IMG/VR virus record: IMGVR_UViG_3300042923_000237
Span: 1 to 37,651 of that record
Direction: 5' to 3' (one strand)
DNA from: a virus
DNA: 37,651 nucleotides
Every line of letters starts with the position of its first letter. The first letter of the stretch is position 1. The position numbers were made by a program, and so were the translations under genes. The notes beneath the pieces were generated by a model. The model worked only from the letters and a program-made list of their open reading frames with translations. It had not been told where the DNA came from and did no database searches. Positions 6,169 through 13,257 of this stretch are shown here, one piece after another.

Positions 6169-6497
6169 TGCTTCACCTTCTCCCTTTCTGCTTTCTGCCT
6201 GTTATATCTGTCACGGTCATACTGCTTTTTCTTTTCAATGTTATTAATGTAGTATTTATGGCATTTTTCAGTATTCTTTTCTGTGTCATAATTCTCTTTT
6301 GCTTTATCCCTGAAATACTCTCTGGACACCTCTATATTGCTGTAATATCTGTCACGCTGCCTTGCTCTGATTTTTGGCTTATTATTTGCATAATATATTT
6401 TGTCATGTTCTCTCTGGTCTTGCCGTTCGTCCCTGGTGCAATCATCAAATTTGCATGTCAGGCACTCATATGTTGGGTTTATGTATGGGCATTTCAT
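6165..6497 (-). CDS. Hypothetical basic protein with Cys motif
   Basis: The protein has 110 aa. The N-terminus carries four cysteines (MKCPY...YECLTCKFDDC), a likely zinc knuckle. The rest is a highly charged, Tyr- and Arg-rich helical region with repeats of the type YYxNxxxxR (YYANNKPKIR, YYSNIEVSRE, YYINNIEKKK). The composition suggests nucleic-acid binding. No family is assigned. It is coupled to both neighbours by 4-base overlaps. Confidence 0.65.
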   Translation of the reverse strand: MKCPYINPTYECLTCKFDDCTRDERQDQREHDKIYYANNKPKIRARQRDRYYSNIEVSREYFRDKAKENYDTEKNTEKCHKYYINNIEKKKQYDRDRYNRQKAEREKVKQ

Positions 6498-6814
6498 ATT
6501 TGTACCTCGATACCGCCTATTTTCTTAAGGTCACTTTGCATCTGTTCCATTGTCACAACTCCTTGCTCGTAGGCTTTAAAAAGACCTATACAGTCATCTA
6601 AAAACTTAGGCATACGTTGTTTGGCTGTTTTCTCCCAGTATCCTTCATTCGCTAATATCTCGCATGGTATAGCCATCATTAACACAAACGCCTTATTAGT
6701 TGCTTCTTCAACCGCCTTTTCTTTTATCTGATTAATCTGAGCCTGATTCAGTGTATAGACCTTGGACGGTTTTAATTGTTCTTTTTCTATCCTTCGATAT
6801 TCTGCTCTATTCAT
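6494..6814 (-). CDS. Conserved hypothetical phage protein
   Basis: The protein has 106 aa from the ATG at 6814, which follows AAGGGATG. An upstream ATG at 6841 in the same frame overlaps the previous gene more and lacks a binding site. The N-terminal part (MNRAEYRRIEKEQLKPSKVYTL) is basic and the rest mostly helical (NQAQINQIKEKAVEEATNKAF, then AIPCEILANEGYW). I recall it as a common, uncharacterised protein of Firmicute phages. Confidence 0.7.
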   Translation of the reverse strand: MNRAEYRRIEKEQLKPSKVYTLNQAQINQIKEKAVEEATNKAFVLMMAIPCEILANEGYWEKTAKQRMPKFLDDCIGLFKAYEQGVVTMEQMQSDLKKIGGIEVQI

Positions 6815-7037
6815 GGATACATCCCTTTGCCTTTCGCTCAAATTCTTTAATTACCACAAAGCTTAAATCTTCTGTGAATTCAGTTTTATACTTTTGACAT
6901 AATTTCTTGAAATCCTCATGTACCGCTTTCCAGTATTCATCCGTATTGTCAGGGTAATAATATTTTTTGTGGAGGTTGAATAGTTCACCAAACATATTAA
7001 AATCATCCGGTATATCTTTGTTGCTTACTGCCGCCAT
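6807..7037 (-). CDS. Hypothetical small helical phage protein
   Basis: The protein has 76 aa, acidic and predicted helical (MFGELFNLHKKYYYPDNTDEYWKAVHEDFKKL...). Its ATG directly follows the stop of the helicase gene (TAAATG), with AGGTG as binding site inside the helicase end, so the two are translationally coupled. It lacks motifs of a known family. The position just after the helicase suggests a replication accessory role, but this is only context. Confidence 0.65.
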   Translation of the reverse strand: MAAVSNKDIPDDFNMFGELFNLHKKYYYPDNTDEYWKAVHEDFKKLCQKYKTEFTEDLSFVVIKEFERKAKGCIHE

Positions 7038-8177
7038 TTAATCACCTACACTTCCGAACGGGGTTTCTTCAATTCTTTCTTGCCTAAATCCATCGGGAGA
7101 GTTTTCCCAACCATAATGCTTGAACTCTGTAGAAGAATTCATGAACCGTTTTGTTTCTTTTTCGAAATACATACCTATAAATTCATCACTGACACCTAAG
7201 TCCCTGTTCTTACAAACCTCAATAACATTGTCATACATTAATAGTGGATGATCGTCTTTTATTCCAAGGTACTCCTTAATGCCTTTCTTAAAATCAGTAT
7301 TGCATCTATGTACCAGGAATACATTGTCGGCAGCATTGGTAATGTCTGCTGTTCCTGATATGTCGTTTTTCCTTAAGAACATCATTGTCTTTCTTGGGTG
7401 AGTGATAAAGTGAATAACAACATTTTTTAATTTACATAGCTGTGTCAATGCCAGGACTAAATTAGTTTGCTTTTCATATCTTTCACCAGTTATTGATGTA
7501 AGGTCTAAGCTCATGAGGTTATCAATGATGATTACATCTATTTTATTTGCCTCAATGCATTCTTTAACAGCGGCGACTACTTCCTCAACCTTTGAACTAT
7601 GAGCGTTATTATAAACAAATAACTTTCCTTCCAGCCATTGGTTAACTCTATCTCTTACATCCTCCTGTACCGTATAAAAGTTTGCATATTGTGTACTGAT
7701 AACATTCTTTTTACCAGCACATTGCAGGTGTATCCAATTCATTACCCTGTCAGCTCTTAATTCTCCGCTGTATAAGGCTACCTTCCGGCCAGATTCAATG
7801 CTTTCAATAGCTAATTGCGATAATAAGCTACTTTTTCCACATCCATTAGAGCCGGACCAAACAGAAAGTTCACCTTTGTTAAATCCCATAATACGCTGGT
7901 CAAGTTGGTTAATTCCGCTTGGAACCGTAGAATTTTTATCCCGTTTATGTATTTTGATTTTCTTAGGGGTTAAAAATATATCTTCTTTAGCTACTTCTTC
8001 CTTGACTGAGCCTATTATGCTTCCTAAATCAACTTTTTTTACTGTTTTGCCTTTTGTAAAAGGAGAACTCTCCGCTTTCTGCAATTCTCTGTTGATTTTT
8101 TCTATTTCTTCATCAAGAGCTTTTTCTTCTGCAAAAGCAGTTTCTTCTTCTGGAGTAAGAGCTCCTCCATCGTGCAT
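7038..8177 (-). CDS. DnaB-like replicative helicase
   Basis: The protein has 379 aa with a RecA-type ATPase core. Walker A is SGSNGCGKSS (108-117). YSGEL (136-140) marks the catalytic-glutamate strand. Walker B is IDVIIIDN (213-220), followed by VVIHFITHPRK (253-263), as in DnaB C-terminal domains. The first 70 residues are acidic and coiled, without the usual DnaB N-terminal domain. It lies downstream of the replisome organizer, as in other Firmicute phages. The ATG at 8177 has GGAAGGTG upstream and lies 76 bases inside the end of the preceding gene. Confidence 0.85.
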   Translation of the reverse strand: MHDGGALTPEEETAFAEEKALDEEIEKINRELQKAESSPFTKGKTVKKVDLGSIIGSVKEEVAKEDIFLTPKKIKIHKRDKNSTVPSGINQLDQRIMGFNKGELSVWSGSNGCGKSSLLSQLAIESIESGRKVALYSGELRADRVMNWIHLQCAGKKNVISTQYANFYTVQEDVRDRVNQWLEGKLFVYNNAHSSKVEEVVAAVKECIEANKIDVIIIDNLMSLDLTSITGERYEKQTNLVLALTQLCKLKNVVIHFITHPRKTMMFLRKNDISGTADITNAADNVFLVHRCNTDFKKGIKEYLGIKDDHPLLMYDNVIEVCKNRDLGVSDEFIGMYFEKETKRFMNSSTEFKHYGWENSPDGFRQERIEETPFGSVGD

Positions 8178-8476
8178 GATGTGTTCACCTTCCTTTCAGG
8201 CATATCCTTAAATAAATAACCGTATATCTTTTGCTGCTCTTCACAGTACCATGAAGCAACTCTTTTCATGATTGCGTTATCTTCTTTCAGCCACTCTACA
8301 AGCCACTTGTTATATTCCTCAATGACATCCCTCCTCTGTATGGTTAACAACTTTTTTGCCACCCTACCAGAAAAACCCTTATCACAATATGAGTATCCAT
8401 ATATTTTCTTAAAAAAGGCGGAATCAAATTCTGTTTTACTGCTTATGCTTTCATAAAACGATTCTTTATCAGGAAT
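8102..8476 (-). CDS. Hypothetical replication-region protein with non-canonical start
   Basis: The open frame runs without stops from 8476. No ATG, GTG or TTG occurs before a GTG at 8362, which has no spaced binding site. An ATT at 8476 lies 9 bases after AAAGGAG, just past the previous stop, so I place the start there (124 aa). The protein has conserved-looking segments (FDSAFFKKIYGYSYCDKGFS, TIQRRDVIEEYNKWL). Its last 25 residues overlap the helicase gene in another frame and consist of Leu/Lys repeats. The short form from 8362 (86 aa) is the alternative. Confidence 0.5.
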   Translation of the reverse strand: MPDKESFYESISSKTEFDSAFFKKIYGYSYCDKGFSGRVAKKLLTIQRRDVIEEYNKWLVEWLKEDNAIMKRVASWYCEEQQKIYGYLFKDMPERKVNTSCTMEELLLQKKKLLLQKKKLLMKK

Positions 8477-8493
8477 AACTACCCACTCCTTTA

Positions 8494-9207
8494 CTAAAAC
8501 CTATATGTGCCTTCGGAAGTAACAGTTACTCTGCTGTCTTGCCCCGGTTCTTCCGTTTCGTCTTTCCATCTACGCTGATTCAACCAAGTAGTCGGATTTG
8601 GAATATACTGCTTGTCCTGCCATTGCTTTGACATCTTCTCACGCTCAATAGCTGCCAACATGTCGCCGAGCACCTTTTCGTCAACCTTTATTTTCTTAAA
8701 AGATTTTTGGGCCGGTTCCTTTCCTACCTTCTTCGGGTACGCCTTCCAAAACGCATCAAAATGATCAATATATATATTATTATTCTTTTCTTTCTTGTTA
8801 GGTGTTAGGCGTTTGTTAGGCGTTTGTTGGTCGCTTGTTAGGCAACTGTTATCTGTATTGTTAGACTCCGCATCAAATACCTGATAACTTCCCCAATTTA
8901 CTATGGTTATAAGCCTTCCGGTCTTTGTTGATTCGTTTGTTAAAAAATCGTATTTTTCAAATCTTTTTAGAGAAGTTCTGACGTTTTGCACGCTAACACC
9001 TTTTCCACATTCCTTGACGATATTATCAAGTGAAGTGATAAATTGGCCCGCCTGGCAATGATATTGTTCGCCGTTCCATTCCCATTTATTTTCATCATGA
9101 TTAGCCATGAGAAGAAGAGTAATAAGAATGGTTTTTTGCTGCGGTGTTGACATTTGCCATATAGGTTTTTTCAATAATGCTCTGTGGAGCTTTACCCATC
9201 CATCCAC
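8494..9207 (-). CDS. Phage replisome organizer / DnaD-like initiator
   Basis: The protein has 237 aa. The N-terminus (DGWVKLHRALLKKPIWQ...) is the replisome-organizer winged-helix domain (residues about 1-110). Residues about 115-145 form a polar linker encoded by the iteron repeats. The C-terminal part (DAFWKAYPKKVGKEPAQKSF, then YIPNPTTWLNQRRWKDE) is the helical domain that in related proteins contacts the helicase or DNA. The protein would bind the origin and load the helicase encoded downstream. The ATG at 9207 follows the RecU stop after a short gap. Confidence 0.85.
   Translation of the reverse strand: MDGWVKLHRALLKKPIWQMSTPQQKTILITLLLMANHDENKWEWNGEQYHCQAGQFITSLDNIVKECGKGVSVQNVRTSLKRFEKYDFLTNESTKTGRLITIVNWGSYQVFDAESNNTDNSCLTSDQQTPNKRLTPNKKEKNNNIYIDHFDAFWKAYPKKVGKEPAQKSFKKIKVDEKVLGDMLAAIEREKMSKQWQDKQYIPNPTTWLNQRRWKDETEEPGQDSRVTVTSEGTYRF
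8767..8850. other. Putative replication origin (iterons plus AT-rich stretch)
   Basis: Within the replisome organizer gene, GTTAGG-type repeats occur at 8797, 8804, 8815, 8826 (variant GTTGGT) and 8837. The last four are spaced exactly 11 bp apart, one helical turn. They sit beside a run of A/T at 8767-8794 that could unwind. Origins inside the initiator gene are established for several Gram-positive phages. No replication data can be read from the sequence, so the call rests on repeat spacing and location. Confidence 0.7.
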
Positions 9208-9211
9208 CTAA

Positions 9212-9697
9212 TCACCTACCTAACATTGGACCTAAGTCATACCGATAATTTACTTTTAACTTTTTAGAAGGTATTACAATGCAGTACGGACATAATTGTA
9301 AATCCTTCTCATTAAAACTGTTTTTATTAAGCATTTTTGAGAGATATTCAAAGTACTTTATCCGCATGAAATATGTATTGCTTGTATCACGAAAATTTAA
9401 TATAAATCCCGCTACGCATCCCTTGTCATGGGCTTTCATAAGCTCGTCTATCTGGTGCTGCTTAATCATGGGGCTACTTCCTGCGTAGCTTATTGCCTTA
9501 TTCTTGGTTGTTTTAAGTTCAAGGCAATACATATTACCCTTGTAATACAAAATGTAGTCATATGGGGATTTTAGAGCGAATCTTTGAGTACTGTTCTCTA
9601 TGTCAAATCCAATACTGGAATCATGGAGCCGTTGATAATAAACATCGTCCGGTATGGACTTTCTGAAATTTTGTTCAAATACTTTACCTTCGTTCAT
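9212..9697 (-). CDS. recU: RecU-like Holliday junction resolvase
   Basis: The protein has 161 aa. It starts GKVFEQNFRKSIPDDVYYQRLHDS and carries the nuclease core SPYDYILYYKGNMYCLELKTTK, where the D of YDY and the E and K of ELK form the PD-(D/E)XK site (about residues 47-63). SYAGSSPMIKQHQIDEL is the typical following segment. Phage RecU proteins resolve recombination intermediates during replication. The ATG at 9697 follows AAAGGAG. A GC-rich hairpin (9710-9729) lies immediately upstream. Confidence 0.85.
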   Translation of the reverse strand: MNEGKVFEQNFRKSIPDDVYYQRLHDSSIGFDIENSTQRFALKSPYDYILYYKGNMYCLELKTTKNKAISYAGSSPMIKQHQIDELMKAHDKGCVAGFILNFRDTSNTYFMRIKYFEYLSKMLNKNSFNEKDLQLCPYCIVIPSKKLKVNYRYDLGPMLGR

Positions 9698-9858
9698 ATT
9701 CTCCTTTCCCCGGCAGCCGCAGCCGCCGGATAAGAGTGGATAAGGAAGTTCAAACCATGTAAGATCGTGACATGCTATACATTGGTGTGTGAACTACCGA
9801 ATAGCCCTGTTAAGGACCGGTTAATATGTGTCTATAGCTACCTCAAGGTTGAGGATAG
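9698..9858 (-). other. Non-coding, hairpin-rich leader of recU
   Basis: No ORF is credible in these 161 bases. On the minus strand there are several hairpins: CTA(T)CCTCAA with TTGAGGTAG at 9838-9858, directly after the HNH stop; ACCG with CGGT; CATGT with ACATG; and CCGGC with GCCGG at 9710-9729, next to the recU binding site. None has a T tract, so termination is not obvious. The gap is large for this packed operon and may hold a regulatory RNA structure. Confidence 0.45.
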
Positions 9859-10209
9859 TTATTTTTGTAGATTATCCCATTTGTTATATGTAACGCTTTC
9901 CTCTGTCCAGTCAGAGTAAATCCTGATTAAGTAATCTTTTAGTATCTGTATCATTTCGTCCCTTAATCCCTGATTTCCGTTATCAAGCAGTGAATGATGG
10001 TATCTGCATCCATCTACCCCATTCTGTTCAATCCCCAGGCCGCCTTGAGATTTATTAACGATATGCATAGGGTCATGAATCATATAGGCTAATGTAACTT
10101 TAGGATCCATGTGGTAATTCATTTTGCAAAATATACATCCTTCATCCCGGGCTAAGATTTTCATTATGGTTTTCTTATCAAACTGCAAAGCCTTGGTTCT
10201 CTTATTCAT
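9859..10209 (-). CDS. HNH nuclease, early region
   Basis: The protein has 116 aa. Motifs are CIFC (about 27-30), DPMHIVNKSQGGLGIEQNGVDGCRYHH, with the first H of the HNH fold in MHIV, the N in QNGV and the final HH in YHH, followed by LLDNG. The architecture is that of a stand-alone HNH nuclease of the recombination region, possibly processing branched DNA together with the neighbouring NinB-like, Rad52-like and RecU proteins. The ATG at 10209 overlaps the preceding TAA (TAATG). An in-frame ATG at 10221 is less likely. Confidence 0.75.
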   Translation of the reverse strand: MNKRTKALQFDKKTIMKILARDEGCIFCKMNYHMDPKVTLAYMIHDPMHIVNKSQGGLGIEQNGVDGCRYHHSLLDNGNQGLRDEMIQILKDYLIRIYSDWTEESVTYNKWDNLQK

Positions 10210-10736
10210 TACACACCCCATTCCTTTTTCATTCGGGCCAGCTCGTCCGGCGGAAGTGTTTCTATGCCTTCGTCTTTACATTCCTGGACTACTCCATCAA
10301 TAAGTACGCTCATTTCCTTTGTATCGTAGGTGCTGGAACCAAAATAGCATTGTAGCTGAATACCGGTTTGACCTCCCACGGTGACTTCTCCAAGCTCTTT
10401 TACGGTCCGCCACTCTTCCTTAACCCTGGCTACTACGTGCGGCTTCACAATTATGTGCGTAAAAACCCCGTATTTGCCCAGCATATCGATGTAAAGCTCG
10501 TCCTTGGTGGTATGTAATACCTCTGCCAGTTTTTGCAGTAATACCCACATATAGGCGTTTGCATCAAGGCTTCTTTTCTCCCGGTACTGTGCTGCCGTTA
10601 TTTTAAGCTTTTTTATATTTTTCAACCGTTCGTACTCCGGCAATATAAGAGACTTTTCATTGACAGAGAATGTGATATTCACAGAACCAGTAATGATGTT
10701 ATTACTGATATCTGTTATTACTCCGGTAAATTCCAA
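10209..10736 (-). CDS. NinB/Orf-like recombination protein
   Basis: The protein has 175 aa. The middle (TAAQYREKRSLDANAYMWVLLQKLAEVL...) and the end (SSTYDTKEMSVLIDGVVQECKDEGIETLPPDE) match the pattern of NinB/Orf-type proteins, which in lambda bind single-stranded DNA and help load the annealing protein. Its position beside the Rad52-like gene supports this. N-terminal residues 1-45 look like a separate small beta region. The start at 10736 directly follows the upstream stop. Confidence 0.6.
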   Translation of the reverse strand: MEFTGVITDISNNIITGSVNITFSVNEKSLILPEYERLKNIKKLKITAAQYREKRSLDANAYMWVLLQKLAEVLHTTKDELYIDMLGKYGVFTHIIVKPHVVARVKEEWRTVKELGEVTVGGQTGIQLQCYFGSSTYDTKEMSVLIDGVVQECKDEGIETLPPDELARMKKEWGV

Positions 10737-11435
10737 TTACTTCACTTCCTTGTCCGGTGATGCTAATAATTTCTTATATACGGCCGAATAATCCTTTTCT
10801 TCTATTTTCTGTAATGAATTAACGCCGCACATATCAAGTATTTTTTGCACTTCAATTCCCGTCCTCTGTAACTGTGTCTCAATGGTTTTTACCTTTATAT
10901 TTCCTATTAACTCTGTTGGATATTTTTTAAATACCGTGTCCAATTTCTGGTTAATAATTTCCAGCGAATCAATTTCATTCATATCGTTGTATGTAATACT
11001 TTTAACGGAAAAAGTGTCATATGTGGTGTACTTACTCTCTTTGTCTTTTATCTTAATTTCTTTTAAAGCAACCACATCTGACGGAATCCATATACGCGGC
11101 GCAGAATAAAGTTCCCGGCCTATTCCAAAGTTAACACAGGCTCGTTTAAAGCTGTCACTTGCACGTCCTTTTTCCTTTTCTGTAAAGGATTCTTTTCCTA
11201 CATCCTGTTTATTTACCCACAATTTCTTGTCATTATCCCAAACAGAAATAGTGCAGTATAATTCATTGCCAATTATAGAGTGAGTTCTTTGCCACCCTAG
11301 CGGACCATATAGCTCGTCCAATAAATTTTGTCCGGCACGGGATGTAACATATAAGAGCAAGGACAGTCCCTTTTCACTTATCTGCTGTACCCTACAGCTA
11401 ATTTCCTTCGGCTTAAGAAGTCTTTCATTTGCCAT
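10737..11435 (-). CDS. Rad52-family single-strand annealing protein
   Basis: The protein has 232 aa. The segment GPLGWQRTHSIIGNELYCTISVWD, WVNKQDVGKESFTEKEKGRASDSFKRACVNFGIGRELYSAPRIWI (read in pieces) is the diagnostic core of phage Rad52/Sak-like annealing proteins (residues about 43-120). The C-terminal about 100 residues are more variable and probably bind partner proteins. It would anneal complementary strands during phage recombination, with the NinB-like, HNH and RecU products encoded downstream. Confidence 0.85.
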   Translation of the reverse strand: MANERLLKPKEISCRVQQISEKGLSLLLYVTSRAGQNLLDELYGPLGWQRTHSIIGNELYCTISVWDNDKKLWVNKQDVGKESFTEKEKGRASDSFKRACVNFGIGRELYSAPRIWIPSDVVALKEIKIKDKESKYTTYDTFSVKSITYNDMNEIDSLEIINQKLDTVFKKYPTELIGNIKVKTIETQLQRTGIEVQKILDMCGVNSLQKIEEKDYSAVYKKLLASPDKEVK

Positions 11436-11440
11436 ATGCT

Positions 11441-11560
11441 TTATTCCTCCTCTTCCGGTTCCATATCCTCTTCATGTTCCAACCTCTCGCGCCTACTTTC
11501 CTGCCGGGCCTGTTCTGCTTCGTAGGCATCAAAAGCATCGTAATTATCAGGTATGTACAT
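11441..11560 (-). CDS. Short acidic phage protein (39 aa)
   Basis: This short ORF starts MYIPDNYDAFDAYEAEQARQ and ends in a run of Glu residues. The start pattern recurs in small early phage proteins. The ATG at 11560 lies after GAAGGGG inside the end of the preceding gene, overlapping it by 14 bases, and the stop is 5 bases before the annealing protein gene. Tight packing supports its being real. The function is unknown. Confidence 0.65.
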   Translation of the reverse strand: MYIPDNYDAFDAYEAEQARQESRRERLEHEEDMEPEEEE

Positions 11561-11768
11561 AATTCTCAACCCCTTCTAAAAATTCGTATGCTTTATAGTA
11601 TTGCTCTGTACTATCTAGTTCATATATGGATGCATGATTAATAATTTCATATTCGTTGTCATAGTGCCATAACCAGAGATCGTTATTAGATACCTCAAAT
11701 TTTACATTGTGACCTTTTTTATTCAATTCAATAACCTTTGTTAAAATATCAAATAACAGTTTTTCCAC
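11547..11768 (-). CDS. Hypothetical small early protein
   Basis: The protein has 73 aa, acidic: a helix (MEKLLFDILTKVIELNKKG), two strands (NVKFEVSNNDLWLWHYDN) and a C-terminal helix (TEQYYKAYEFLEGVENYV). No family is recognised. The GTG start at 11768 has GAGAGG about 9 bases upstream. Confidence 0.6.
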   Translation of the reverse strand: MEKLLFDILTKVIELNKKGHNVKFEVSNNDLWLWHYDNEYEIINHASIYELDSTEQYYKAYEFLEGVENYVHT

Positions 11769-11792
11769 TTGACAAATCCTCTCTTTCTGTTA

Positions 11793-12260
11793 TTATTTCA
11801 GTAGATTATTTTTGTTTGTATTCCGGCTGTGAGTATTGCGAGTACTTACAGCCAGTTTTAATTTACTGGTTTCTTCTTCGATTTCTATAAATACAGGATC
11901 CTCTTCGGGTGTTAGATATGAGTAATAGAACTCTTTGTCGTTGATGTATTCCTTATGATGTCCGTAGGCAAATTCATATCCATAACCGCACGAATCACAG
12001 TGATAATACTCTTCTTCTGTTCCATGTTCGCCCGAATAGTATGTGCGCTCCACTTCATTTCCACACACTGGGCATTCAATTTTTCTTGTCAAGTTATACC
12101 TCCTTAAGATTTTTATTATTTGAAGGACACCGGCGCTACCCAGCAGCAATGTTACACGGATTCCAAACTGTACGGCTGTTATTTCATCAAGCTGGCAGGT
12201 GCCTACTTGTCCATATGCAACAAAGAATAATAGTATTTGGATTAGGGTTATGCACTTCAT
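11793..12260 (-). CDS. Membrane protein with zinc ribbon, early region
   Basis: The protein has 155 aa. Residues about 3-17 (CITLIQILLFFVAYG) and 30-50 (FGIRVTLLLGSAGVLQIIKIL) are hydrophobic and could be membrane segments. Residues 63-94 hold two CxxC pairs (CPVCG, CDSCG) of a zinc ribbon. The tail is charged and low in complexity. The combination of membrane anchor and cytoplasmic zinc ribbon in an early operon is unusual, and no function is known. The ATG overlaps the upstream stop as ATGA. Confidence 0.6.
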   Translation of the reverse strand: MKCITLIQILLFFVAYGQVGTCQLDEITAVQFGIRVTLLLGSAGVLQIIKILRRYNLTRKIECPVCGNEVERTYYSGEHGTEEEYYHCDSCGYGYEFAYGHHKEYINDKEFYYSYLTPEEDPVFIEIEEETSKLKLAVSTRNTHSRNTNKNNLLK

Positions 12261-12475
12261 AGCTCGTACTCTGCATATTCGAACAGGTCAATATTATAAG
12301 ATAATGATATTGGTCCATCCTCTTCTAACTCAATTACAGATATTCCGGGCTCTGCTTCAACATTAGAAACGGTAAGCACTCTTCCTTTTAACTTATTAAT
12401 ATTTTCAGGTAATACTCCGAACAGTTTAATTTCTGCAATGTCATTTCTTCCTTTTACTTTGTCACCTATCTTCAT
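12257..12475 (-). CDS. Small SH3-like phage protein
   Basis: The protein has 72 aa and is nearly all beta in prediction (MKIGDKVKGRNDIAEIKLFGV, LKGRVLTVSNVE, ISVIELEEDG). The start MKIGDKVKG is typical of small SH3-like or KOW-like domains. The ATG at 12475 follows a strong AGGAGG. It is coupled by a 4-base overlap to the membrane zinc-ribbon gene. Confidence 0.65.
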   Translation of the reverse strand: MKIGDKVKGRNDIAEIKLFGVLPENINKLKGRVLTVSNVEAEPGISVIELEEDGPISLSYNIDLFEYAEYEL

Positions 12476-12487
12476 AGATTTACCTCC

Positions 12488-13225
12488 TTAACTGAATGTT
12501 GCTTCTGGCTCTTTTTTAGGTGTTATTTCCTCTTCGAGATACTCATCATCAATATTTATTTTTGTGGAGTTCCTGCCGAGTTTCATAAGAAGAATCTGCA
12601 TTTCGTTTATGTTCTTAAGGCCATTAATATTAGCAATACCATGACCGCTAATATTCCATTCCTTCATAAAATCATATTTATACAATTCGAACTGCAAATT
12701 CATATCTTCGTCATGTTCGCAAGTGAAACGGACAATTTTTTTATCGGGACCATATTTGCTGCAGTTTTCAATTTCTTCTACCTGCATTTCGATATGTACA
12801 AAATCATAGCTAACTCCGTCGTCATAACAGATATCAAGGTCTGTTGTATCCACATTTTTAGCCACATAATCAGACCACTTTCCGAATATGTCAGATACAT
12901 TGATTTCTTTTTTATCCTCTGTCATTAGCTCCTTGAAATTATCAAGAATCTTCTTGTTGTCCTGTAGGGTTGTTGAGTTTACAATTTCCGTTAATACAGC
13001 ATCAAGCTTTAGTGTGTACTCACTAAAATCATGTCTTTCGATAGCAGGTATCATAGTAGCCTTCAACTTTTCCTCAATTAATTCTTTTGCCGGGCCGGAC
13101 CAGCGGAACATATTTTCCATGCATTCGCCTATGCACTTTGTGAGTTTCTCTTCAATAACTGCTTCGACGCTTCCATCTGTTAATTTCTTTTGCAGCATTT
13201 CTGCTATGCTATTTTCTATTGTCAT
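12488..13225 (-). CDS. Conserved early phage protein, unknown function
   Basis: The protein has 245 aa. The N-terminal half is helical (AEMLQKKLTDGSVEAVIEEKL..., RWSGPAKELIEEKLKATMIPAI). The C-terminal half is mixed (DICYDDGVSYDFVHIEMQVE, FTCEHDEDMNLQFELYKYDF), ending in a low-complexity acidic tail. I have seen proteins of this shape beside recombination genes in clostridial phages, but no role is established. The ATG at 13225 follows AAAGGAG. Confidence 0.65.
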   Translation of the reverse strand: MTIENSIAEMLQKKLTDGSVEAVIEEKLTKCIGECMENMFRWSGPAKELIEEKLKATMIPAIERHDFSEYTLKLDAVLTEIVNSTTLQDNKKILDNFKELMTEDKKEINVSDIFGKWSDYVAKNVDTTDLDICYDDGVSYDFVHIEMQVEEIENCSKYGPDKKIVRFTCEHDEDMNLQFELYKYDFMKEWNISGHGIANINGLKNINEMQILLMKLGRNSTKINIDDEYLEEEITPKKEPEATFS

Positions 13226-13257
13226 TCCTTTTCTCCTTTTCTATGCGATATCCATAT

